From Bacteroidota bacterium (GTDB taxonomy: Bacteria > Bacteroidota > Bacteroidia > Flavobacteriales > Weeksellaceae): a stretch of 5,837 nt of DNA. The DNA lies in NCBI GenBank assembly GCA_023399675.1, contig JAEWOM010000167.1, forward strand, positions 1 through 5,837. The letters are read 5' to 3'. A program made the position numbers and the translations under genes. Numbering within the stretch: the stretch's first letter is position 1; each line of letters starts with the position of its first letter. The notes beneath the pieces are model-generated. The model worked only from the letters and a program-made list of their open reading frames with translations. It was not told where the DNA came from and did not search any database. This document shows positions 1 to 5,479 of the stretch, in pieces.

Positions 1-554
1 AGAAACCAGCCGCCGCCAATTTCGTACAGAATGATGTTTGTTGAAGAGGTTTTTCCGTACAGTTTACCATTGAAAACGGAAAAAATTGCACCCCCAATTG
101 CTGTGAGAATGCCGAAAAAAATACCTTCTTTATAATGAAATTCCACCCGGAAGATCATCGCCATACAGCCCACAATCACCAGCCCCATAATGATTTCCGA
201 CAGATCGATCTTTCTTTTGAATATAATCGGTTCCAGCAAAGAAACGAACAGTGTCGAAAGAGAAAGGCAACTCAGTGCAATGGCTACATTGGAGACTTTT
301 ATCGAGTGAAAAAAACAAAGCCAGTGAAAAGCCATCATACCGCCCACTGCCAGCAGCTGTAAAGCGAGTTTTCGCGGAACCCGGATGCTTTCTTTCTTAA
401 TGAAAACGGCAAAAAGCGCCAAAAACAGCGCAGCGAATAACATCCGGTAAAAAACGAGAATTTGCGCATTGGCTAAGATCAGTTTACCGAGTATCGCTGT
501 AAATCCCCAAAGAAATACAATAAAATGCAGCCGGAAAAGAGCGGATTTTTTCAT
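1..554 (-). CDS. EamA/DMT-family transporter, N-terminal part (runs off left edge)
   Basis: Reading the minus strand from the ATG at 554-552 gives 184 open codons with no stop before the window edge, starting MKKSALFRLHFIVFLWGF. The product is very hydrophobic, with about six predicted membrane segments near residues 10-28, 33-52, 64-83, 89-110, 120-135 and 144-162, separated by short basic loops (KKES, FKRK). That pattern, the early FLWGFTAILGK motif and the LYEIGGGW stretch at residues 176-183 fit the drug/metabolite transporter superfamily, EamA type, whose members are usually about 290-300 residues in two repeated EamA halves. The window therefore holds the first half and the beginning of the second. 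Family members export small metabolites or amino acids across the inner membrane; the substrate cannot be told from sequence. It diverges from the carboxylase gene across a 470-base gap and appears monocistronic at this end. Confidence 0.88.
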   Translation of the reverse strand, partial: MKKSALFRLHFIVFLWGFTAILGKLILANAQILVFYRMLFAALFLALFAVFIKKESIRVPRKLALQLLAVGGMMAFHWLCFFHSIKVSNVAIALSCLSLSTLFVSLLEPIIFKRKIDLSEIIMGLVIVGCMAMIFRVEFHYKEGIFFGILTAIGGAIFSVFNGKLYGKTSSTNIILYEIGGGWF

Positions 555-569
555 GAAAATTTAAACATA

Positions 570-577
570 CAAAAATA
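570..577 (-). promoter_or_regulatory. possible Bacteroidetes -7 box for the EamA gene
   Basis: On the minus strand the octamer TATTTTTG matches the Bacteroidetes -7 consensus TAnnTTTG and lies 15 bases upstream of the EamA start codon, so the leader would be only about 10 bases. No TTG was found at the usual distance for a -33 element; the nearest is about 36 bases upstream. The call rests on the -7 match alone in AT-rich DNA. Confidence 0.3.
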
Positions 578-601
578 CGTTTCCGCTCATTAATAATGAT
601 A

Positions 602-722
602 TTTTTTTAGGAGCAACACGTTCCGGTTTTTTCCCAACAGATTCACCGGCTTTCCGCTGCAATCTTTTTTGCCTCTGCACGATTTCCAAACCGAAAAAAG
701 GATTTACGCTTCAATCCGGGCT
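602..722 (-). ncRNA. flavobacterial intergenic repeat / candidate structured RNA
   Basis: Read on the minus strand this segment opens AGCCCGGATTGAAGCG, has two similar half-motifs, GATTGAAGCGTAAATCC (715-699) and GATTGCAGCGGAAAGCC (664-648), separated by an A/T-rich variable part, and closes with GCTCCTAAAAAAA. The first half can form a small hairpin GGATT/AATCC (713-717 with 700-704, 8-base loop). From memory, segments with this architecture (AGCCC-GATTGAAGCGG-ATCCTTTT ... AAAGAT-GCGGAAAGC-GGG ... GCTCCTAAAAA) recur between genes in Flavobacterium and Chryseobacterium genomes. They may correspond to a published flavobacterial RNA motif such as Flavo-1, but I cannot confirm that name here. 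Function and transcribed strand are unknown. It lies 48 bases upstream of the EamA start and could be part of its leader or a separate unit. Confidence 0.45.
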
Positions 723-1012
723 AAAAGTTTGGGATGATATACTTAGCCGTATTCAATTGGGAAAAGAAAATCCTGCAGCATACGCTGCAGGATCATCAAC
801 TATTTAACTAAGAATTTATGAAACTGAATAAATCTTGGGGATTCAATTATCAGTAGATATTTAAACGCAGTGATGTGCAGAATATTGCCGTTCTATGGGT
901 ATCGATTATGTTAAACTTTGTTAAGATAATTCTTTGTTTTACAGCTGATTATCTGCTTTATCGCATCAGTAGGGGTTTTGGCTTATTTTAGCTATCTTTA
1001 AGCTCCTAAAAA
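603..1012. repeat. 11-bp inverted repeats bounding the intergenic block
   Basis: TTTTTAGGAGC at 603-613 is the exact reverse complement of GCTCCTAAAAA at 1002-1012. Together they enclose 388 bases of non-coding DNA. The left copy is also the end of the structured segment. No transposase is present and no clean target-site duplication was found; ATTAAT occurs at 589-594 and 1021-1026 but is not directly adjacent to the repeats. The relationship may be chance or two ends of related intergenic repeats. Confidence 0.3.
766..793 (-). terminator. perfect 10-bp hairpin, terminator-like on the minus strand
   Basis: ATCCTGCAGC (770-779) pairs perfectly with GCTGCAGGAT (784-793) around the loop ATAC. 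On the minus strand the stem is followed by TTTTCTTTT, the layout of an intrinsic terminator; on the plus strand it is followed by CATCAACT, which would not terminate. No minus-strand gene was recognised between this hairpin and the carboxylase start at 1025, so the terminator has no visible client. It could be a leftover of a lost gene, the end of a small RNA, or a block to antisense transcription. Confidence 0.5.
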
Positions 1013-1024
1013 TGCCACGTATTA

Positions 1025-2653
1025 ATGGATTTAGAATTTAATAAAAGAGAAGATCAGAACAAACTGAAACTGTCACAACTGAACAAGTTACTTGCAGAAG
1101 TGAAGAAGGGGGGAGGCGAAAAACGACTCCAAAAACTGCGCGATGAAGGAAAAATGACCGCACGCGAAAGAATCGATTATTTACTGGACAGCGGTTCAGA
1201 ATCGATAGAAATCGGTGCGTTTGCAGGATACGAAATGTATGAGGAGCACGGCGGCTGTCCGAGCGGCGGAGTTGTAGTGGTTATGGGCTATGTTTCGGGC
1301 AGGCAGTGCCTGGTTGTTGCAAATGATGCTTCTGTAAAAGCAGGCGCGTGGTTCCCGATTACCGGTAAAAAGAATCTCCGCGCACAGGAGATTGCTATGG
1401 AAAACCGTCTTCCGATCATTTACCTGGTAGACAGTGCCGGTGTTTATCTGCCGATGCAGGACGAAATTTTTCCGGATAAAGAGCATTTCGGCAGAATTTT
1501 CAGAAATAATGCGAAGATGAGCTCGATGGGAATAATTCAGATCTCTGCAGTTATGGGAAGTTGCGTAGCCGGCGGTGCCTATCTGCCGATTATGAGCGAT
1601 GAAGCGATGATCGTGGATAAAACAGGTTCAATTTTCCTTGCCGGAAGTTACCTGGTAAAGGCCGCAATCGCTGAAAATATTGATAACGAAACACTCGGAG
1701 GTGCAACCACGCATTGTGAAATTTCCGGGGTTACGGATTACAAAGCAAAAGATGACAAAGATGCGCTGGACCGAATAAAAAATATCATGAAGTCTGTTGG
1801 AAGTACTGAAAAAGCAGGCTTCGACCGTATTGAACCGCAACTGCCGAAAGTGGAGCAGTCCAATATTTTTGGCATTATTCCGGTTTCCCGTGCGGAGCAA
1901 TATGACACGCTGGAAATCATCAAATGCCTGGTAGATAATTCAGAATTCGAGGAGTATAAGGCAGATTACGGCAAAACCATTATCTGTGCAACAGCGCGGA
2001 TCGACGGTTGGAGTGTCGGTATCGTGGCCAATCACCGTAAACTCGTAAAAAGCGGAAAAGGAGAGATGCAGTTTGGAGGTGTGATCTATTCTGACTCTGC
2101 CGATAAAGCCACCAGATTCATCGCCAACTGCAATCAGCGAAAAATTCCGCTGGTCTTTCTGCAGGATGTTACCGGCTTTATGGTCGGTTCCAAATCTGAA
2201 CATGGCGGCATTATAAAAGACGGTGCTAAGATGGTGAATGCGGTCAGTAATTCAGTTGTTCCGAAATTCACGATTATTACCGGAAATTCTTACGGGGCCG
2301 GAAACTACGCGATGTGCGGCAAGGCTTATGATCCGCGTTTAATTGTTGCGTGGCCTTGGGCTGATCTTGCGGTAATGGGCGGCGCCCAGGCTGCAAAAGT
2401 ACTGGCTCAGATTCAGGAATCTGCACTGAAAAAGCAGGGTCAGGAAATTACAGAAGAGCAGCATCAGGAAATTTTGGATACCATCTCAAAAAGATATCAG
2501 AAACAAACGGAGGCTGTTTATTCGGCGGCAAGACTCTGGACGGATGCAATCATCAATCCGCTCGACACGAGAAAATGGATTTCCATGGGTATAGAAGCGG
2601 CAAATCATAATCCGCATATGGAAAAATTTAACCTGGGCGTTATTCAGGTGTAA
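1025..2653 (+). CDS. acyl-CoA carboxylase carboxyltransferase (beta) subunit, 3-methylcrotonyl-CoA carboxylase-like
   Basis: This 542-residue cytoplasmic enzyme belongs to the biotin-dependent carboxyltransferase family (crotonase fold, two halves). The first half carries the oxyanion-hole motif GSCVAGGAYLP at 178-188, and the second carries GNSYGAGNYAMCGKAYDPR at 420-438. Family features include DSAGVYLPMQDEIFPDKEHFGRIF at 136-159, FLQDVTGFMVG at 378-388 and MGGAQAA at 451-457. The QDE(V/I)FPDKEHFGRIF and GFMVG signatures and the length fit 3-methylcrotonyl-CoA carboxylase beta better than propionyl-CoA carboxylase beta, so the likely reaction is transfer of CO2 from carboxybiotin to 3-methylcrotonyl-CoA in leucine degradation. 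Geranyl-CoA or another acyl-CoA remains possible. The partner biotin carboxylase/biotin-carrier subunit is not in the window. The first ATG was chosen: the N-terminal helix matches the family length, and TERIDYLL-like MTARERIDYLLD follows at 44-55. The next gene starts 17 bases after the stop. Confidence 0.92.
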   Translation: MDLEFNKREDQNKLKLSQLNKLLAEVKKGGGEKRLQKLRDEGKMTARERIDYLLDSGSESIEIGAFAGYEMYEEHGGCPSGGVVVVMGYVSGRQCLVVANDASVKAGAWFPITGKKNLRAQEIAMENRLPIIYLVDSAGVYLPMQDEIFPDKEHFGRIFRNNAKMSSMGIIQISAVMGSCVAGGAYLPIMSDEAMIVDKTGSIFLAGSYLVKAAIAENIDNETLGGATTHCEISGVTDYKAKDDKDALDRIKNIMKSVGSTEKAGFDRIEPQLPKVEQSNIFGIIPVSRAEQYDTLEIIKCLVDNSEFEEYKADYGKTIICATARIDGWSVGIVANHRKLVKSGKGEMQFGGVIYSDSADKATRFIANCNQRKIPLVFLQDVTGFMVGSKSEHGGIIKDGAKMVNAVSNSVVPKFTIITGNSYGAGNYAMCGKAYDPRLIVAWPWADLAVMGGAQAAKVLAQIQESALKKQGQEITEEQHQEILDTISKRYQKQTEAVYSAARLWTDAIINPLDTRKWISMGIEAANHNPHMEKFNLGVIQV

Positions 2654-2670
2654 ACAAAAAAATACTTATT

Positions 2671-3333
2671 ATGAAAAAGTTCTTAACATTACTGTTTTTG
2701 GGTGTAATGCTCCCTTTTTTCGGGCAATGTACTATTGAAGGAGTTACCAGCACATCCGTTGGAGAAGAAGTAACGCTGACTGCTGCCGGTACAGAAGCGC
2801 AGTGCAGCGAATGCCATCTCTGGGTTGCCGTGGGTAATTCAGCAACAATAAAGGGCGACTCGCGATTGAAAACGGTTAAAATGGTAGCCAATGTTCCGGG
2901 AAGGCAGGTGATTTCACTTGCGGTGCTTACTCCTCAGGGTCTTTCGCAATGTTCAACAAATATCGATGTTGTTGCAGCAAAACCTGCCGCTTCAGGTACG
3001 GTTCCTGTTGCGGTGGAAGATCCGGCAAGTGGTGTTGAAGTTGCTCCTCCTCCTGCAACTCCCGTTTGCGATATTCCGGCAACCAATTTTAACGAAATAA
3101 AATACGATGCCAATACGGTCAGCCTGTTTCCGGAGGTAGAAGGCAGTGCCTTTAAATATAACTGGACTGCTACCTACAATGATGGAACGACATTTACTTC
3201 GAGCGAAAAAGTACCAAGAATTCCGTACAGCAAAGGTAAACCAATCACGATTGTAAGACTGCAGATGATTTCACAAAAATGTATGAAGGAATTCACAAAA
3301 CGTTATGATTCGAATTTTTGGTATTATTTCTAA
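2671..3333 (+). CDS. small exported protein with Ig-like domains and a Pro/Ala-rich linker, function unknown
   Basis: The 220-residue product begins with a classical signal peptide (MKK, then the hydrophobic run FLTLLFLGVMLPFF), with probable signal peptidase I cleavage after FGQ at 19, a cleavage style common in flavobacteria. The Q before C20 argues against a lipoprotein lipobox. The mature part has a beta-rich, Ig/PKD-like N-terminal region (about 22-100) with Cys45, Cys48 and Cys94, then a linker rich in Ala, Pro and Val (102-132), then a second beta-rich region (133-220) with Cys133 and Cys204 and an aromatic end NFWYYF. It lacks a recognisable type IX secretion C-terminal sorting domain, so a periplasmic or surface location is inferred only from the signal peptide. 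I do not recognise a named family. It follows the carboxylase gene by 17 bases and ends 138 bases before a strong terminator, so the two are probably co-transcribed, although no functional link is obvious. Confidence 0.85.
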   Translation: MKKFLTLLFLGVMLPFFGQCTIEGVTSTSVGEEVTLTAAGTEAQCSECHLWVAVGNSATIKGDSRLKTVKMVANVPGRQVISLAVLTPQGLSQCSTNIDVVAAKPAASGTVPVAVEDPASGVEVAPPPATPVCDIPATNFNEIKYDANTVSLFPEVEGSAFKYNWTATYNDGTTFTSSEKVPRIPYSKGKPITIVRLQMISQKCMKEFTKRYDSNFWYYF

Positions 3334-3342
3334 AGTGTTTAA

Positions 3343-3394
3343 AGGATTTGTATCGATAACTGCAAAAAAAATTGAAATAAATTAGGATTTGTAT
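3343..3394. repeat. direct repeat AGGATTTGTAT, two copies
   Basis: AGGATTTGTAT occurs at 3343-3353 and 3384-3394, with start positions 41 bases apart, just after the exported-protein gene. The second copy overlaps the left arm of the following inverted repeat by two bases. Significance is uncertain in such AT-rich DNA. Confidence 0.35.
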
Positions 3395-3431
3395 TTAACT
3401 ATTCGAAATTGATAATATCTAATAGTTAAAT
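3393..3431. repeat. perfect 11-bp AT-rich inverted repeat with 17-base spacer
   Basis: ATTTAACTATT (3393-3403) is the exact reverse complement of AATAGTTAAAT (3421-3431). The spacer CGAAATTGATAATATCT contains a further short GATA/TATC symmetry. A second small palindrome, GCAGC-AAT-GCTGC (3433-3445), follows two bases later. No T-run follows either, so they are not standard terminators. They could be an operator-like site, mRNA 3'-end structures that stabilise the upstream transcript, or a remnant of a small mobile element. Confidence 0.5.
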
Positions 3432-3471
3432 CGCAGCAATGCTGCTCCTTATATATTTCACTTCTATTTTA

Positions 3472-3507
3472 CCGCCGGACATCTTTTTCCGGCGGTTTTT
3501 GTTTTTT
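3472..3507 (+). terminator. rho-independent terminator after the carboxylase/exported-protein unit
   Basis: CCGCCGG (3472-3478) pairs with CCGGCGG (3489-3495) around a 10-base loop and is followed by TTTTTGTTTTTT (3496-3507). This is a strong GC-rich stem with a long T-tract, oriented to stop plus-strand transcription coming from the exported-protein gene and to separate it from radA, whose start is 37 bases further on. On the minus strand the T-tract is poor, so termination is essentially one-way. Confidence 0.88.
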
Positions 3508-3530
3508 GTCTTCATGTATTTGTAATTTGC
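3506..3530 (+). promoter_or_regulatory. possible promoter for radA
   Basis: GTAATTTGC at 3522-3530 resembles the Bacteroidetes -7 element TAnnTTTG with one base missing between TA and TTTG, and TTG at 3506-3508 could be a -33 element at somewhat short spacing. It lies 14 bases upstream of the radA ATG and directly overlaps the end of the preceding terminator's T-tract, a compact arrangement. The match is imperfect; the main argument is that radA needs its own promoter after the strong terminator. Confidence 0.3.
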
Positions 3531-3543
3531 AGATATTTTCAAA

Positions 3544-4890
3544 ATGGCCAAACTCAAAACAGCATATTATTGCCAGAACTGCGGTGTGCAGTTTCCACAG
3601 TGGCACGGTCAGTGTAAAAACTGTGGATCGTGGAATACACTTGTAGAAGAAATCGTTGAAAAATCGGTCGCTCGGACTGGCGCCGACAAAAAGAAAAACC
3701 ATATCATCAACATCATAGACGTGGAAACGTCTGATGAACCACGAATTAAAACCGTATCCGAAGAACTGAACCGTGTTTTGGGAGGCGGAATCGTCCTCGG
3801 TTCGGTCATTTTGATTGGCGGCGAACCCGGCATTGGAAAGTCAACTCTACTTCTTCAGCTGGCCCTGAAAATGAAGAAACGGATACTCTACGTCTCCGGC
3901 GAGGAAAGTGCTGCGCAGATAAAAATGCGCGCCGACCGACTGACCGATGTACAGAATCCCGACTGTTTTCTGTTTACCGAAGTTTCTGTAGAAAAAATAA
4001 TTCATGAAGCGAAAAAACTTCAGCCGGATTTACTCATTGTGGATTCCATACAGACTTTGCATTCGCAGGCACTGAAAAGTTCGCCCGGTACGGTGTCGCA
4101 AATACGGGAATGCAGTAACGAGCTGATAAAATTCGCCAAAGAACACGCAATTCCGATTATTCTGGTGGGGCACATCACCAAAGACGGTCAGATCGCCGGT
4201 CCCAAAGTCCTGGAGCATATGGTGGATGTGGTCCTTAATTTTGACGGAGACCGCAACCATTTATTTCGTTTGCTTCGGGCACAGAAAAACCGTTTCGGTT
4301 CCACTGCAGAGATCGGTATTTATGAAATGATCACGCAGGGTCTCAAAGAAATAAAAAATCCTTCTGAGATACTCATCACAAAAAAAATTGAAGAACTTTC
4401 GGGCAACGCAATCGCTGTCACGCTGGAAGGAAACCGGCCCATGCTGTTGGAAATTCAGGCACTTGTTTCTACAGCAGTGTACGGAACACCGCAGCGAAGC
4501 TGTACCGGATTCGATTCGAAAAGACTGAATATGCTGCTTGCTGTTTTAGAGAAAAGAGCAGGTTTTCAACTCGGTGCCAAAGATGTTTTCTTGAATATTA
4601 CCGGGGGAATTAAAACCGATGATCCCGCGCTCGATCTGGCAGTGATTGCCTCGATTCTGTCATCCAACGAAGATGTTGCGGTGCCGGAGAAATATTGTTT
4701 TGCCGGGGAAATCGGTTTAAGTGGCGAAATCAGGCCGGTACCACAGATTGAATTCCGTATTTCAGAAGCGGAAAAACTCGGATACGATAAGATTTTTATT
4801 TCCAATCTGAATAAAATTCCGAAAAAGAAATTCGGAATTAACATTGAGGAAGTAAGTAAAATAGAAGAGTTTCACGAGCGGCTGTTTTAA
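3544..4890 (+). CDS. radA: DNA repair protein RadA (Sms)
   Basis: The 448-residue protein is full length for RadA (E. coli protein about 460). It has an N-terminal C4 zinc finger with Cys10, Cys13, Cys24 and Cys27 (YYCQNCG ... GQCKNCGSW), a RecA-like ATPase core with Walker A GGEPGIGKST at 92-101 (Lys99) and Walker B LLIVDSIQT at 163-171, the RadA-specific KNRFG motif at 248-252, and a C-terminal Lon-protease-like domain from about 275 to the end that in this family is a scaffold without peptidase activity. RadA is a cytoplasmic, DnaB-like hexameric helicase that promotes branch migration of RecA strand-exchange intermediates and helps process recombination structures. All key residues appear intact. 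The ATG at 3544 gives the standard MAKxKTxYxC start. It follows a strong terminator and is followed after 9 bases by the acyl-carrier-protein phosphodiesterase gene, probably in the same transcript. Confidence 0.97.
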   Translation: MAKLKTAYYCQNCGVQFPQWHGQCKNCGSWNTLVEEIVEKSVARTGADKKKNHIINIIDVETSDEPRIKTVSEELNRVLGGGIVLGSVILIGGEPGIGKSTLLLQLALKMKKRILYVSGEESAAQIKMRADRLTDVQNPDCFLFTEVSVEKIIHEAKKLQPDLLIVDSIQTLHSQALKSSPGTVSQIRECSNELIKFAKEHAIPIILVGHITKDGQIAGPKVLEHMVDVVLNFDGDRNHLFRLLRAQKNRFGSTAEIGIYEMITQGLKEIKNPSEILITKKIEELSGNAIAVTLEGNRPMLLEIQALVSTAVYGTPQRSCTGFDSKRLNMLLAVLEKRAGFQLGAKDVFLNITGGIKTDDPALDLAVIASILSSNEDVAVPEKYCFAGEIGLSGEIRPVPQIEFRISEAEKLGYDKIFISNLNKIPKKKFGINIEEVSKIEEFHERLF

Positions 4891-4899
4891 TAATCTGAT

Positions 4900-5478
4900 A
4901 TGAATTTTCTTGCCCACAGCTACCTCAGTTTTACCGACGAGCAGATTGTCGGGCAGTTTTTGCAGGATTTTATACGCAACAGGGAACGCTTCAGTTTTCC
5001 GGAAGAATTTCAGCAGGGAATCCGGCTGCACCGGGAAATTGATACCTATACGGATGCGCATCCTGCCGTTCATCTTGCTAAGGACAGTTTCAGGCCGATA
5101 GTCGGTTTGTATGCAGGCGCTTTTGTTGATGTTGCATTTGATTATTTTTTAGCTAATTCTTTGAGAGACAGTATTTTGAGAGAACATGCGCAGCGGGTGT
5201 ATTCGGTGCTCAGAAGGCATGAGGAAATGCTGCCGCAAGGCTTGATTCGCATGCTCAGTTACATGGAAAGAGACAACTGGCTCTATAATTACCGTTACGA
5301 CTGGGGTATTGATTTTTCGATGAAAAATGTTTTGCGGAAAGCAAAGTTTCTGAACGAAAATCTGCCTGTTTTGGAACCGTTTATTCGAAATAAGAGCGTT
5401 TTACAACAGCAGTTTGACGATTTTTTTCCGGATCTGTCGCTCCGGTGTGCGGAAGTCAACGCTTCATTTCAAAACTGA
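4900..5478 (+). CDS. acpH: acyl carrier protein phosphodiesterase (AcpH-like)
   Basis: The 192-residue product matches the AcpH family in length (E. coli enzyme about 193) and in its ordered motifs: start MNFLAHSYLSF, IVGQFLQDFIR at 16-26, GIRLHREIDTYTDAHP at 40-55, FVDVAFDYFLA at 75-85, and a C-terminal NWLYNYRYDWGIDFSMKNVL region at about 127-146. His6, Asp23, His44, Asp48, Asp77 and Asp81 are the likely metal and catalytic residues of this HD-like all-helical fold. The known family reaction is metal-dependent hydrolysis of the phosphodiester joining 4'-phosphopantetheine to the serine of acyl carrier protein, giving apo-ACP, in the cytoplasm. The gene starts 9 bases after the radA stop, with no terminator between, so it is probably co-transcribed. 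It ends one base before the stop codon of the convergent gene. Orthology is judged from motifs; a different phosphodiester substrate cannot be excluded. Confidence 0.85.
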   Translation: MNFLAHSYLSFTDEQIVGQFLQDFIRNRERFSFPEEFQQGIRLHREIDTYTDAHPAVHLAKDSFRPIVGLYAGAFVDVAFDYFLANSLRDSILREHAQRVYSVLRRHEEMLPQGLIRMLSYMERDNWLYNYRYDWGIDFSMKNVLRKAKFLNENLPVLEPFIRNKSVLQQQFDDFFPDLSLRCAEVNASFQN

Positions 5479-5479
5479 T

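Larger units (their letters stand above)
555..1024. other. 470-base non-coding interval between divergent genes
   Basis: No convincing protein gene is present on either strand. From left to right it holds the EamA upstream region, a flavobacterial repeat-like structured segment (602-722, minus orientation), a perfect 10-bp hairpin (770-793), and an AT-rich stretch leading to the carboxylase start. A 7-bp inverted repeat AGATAAT/ATTATCT at 924-930 and 948-954 with a 17-base spacer sits about 70 bases upstream of the carboxylase ATG. I found no plus-strand promoter with both TTG and TAnnTTTG at proper spacing: TATCTTTA at 993-1000 is the nearest -7-like sequence, and the closest TTG (978-980) is only 12 bases away from it. 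Confidence 0.75.

Noticed and set aside
135..362. Plus-strand open frame of 75 codons
   Set aside because: It lies antisense inside the transporter gene, has a composition unlike a real protein (many His, Gln, Asn), and shows no family features.
818..856. A 12-codon frame starting MKLNKSWGFNY after an AT-rich leader and the 770-793 hairpin
   Set aside because: Too short and with no recognisable precursor-peptide features or partner enzymes nearby; an ATG in AT-rich DNA is expected by chance.
794..920. Minus-strand frame reading towards the hairpin and ending ...FIQFHKFLVK, resembling the end of a type IX secretion sorting domain
   Set aside because: Only about 30 codons are open before an upstream stop, and no Gly/Asn-rich sorting-domain pattern precedes it; the ending is probably coincidence.
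912..920. TAAACTTTG as a -7 promoter element for the carboxylase gene
   Set aside because: It has three instead of two bases between TA and TTTG, and the nearest TTG (885-887) is 24 bases upstream, outside the usual range.
4620..4890. RadA Lon-like C-terminal domain as an active protease
   Set aside because: In the RadA family this domain is structural and lacks the Lon Ser-Lys catalytic pair; nothing in the sequence suggests an exception.
4762..5073. Minus-strand open frame of 103 codons across the radA-acpH junction
   Set aside because: It runs antisense over two well-supported genes with intact motifs and shows no independent evidence.
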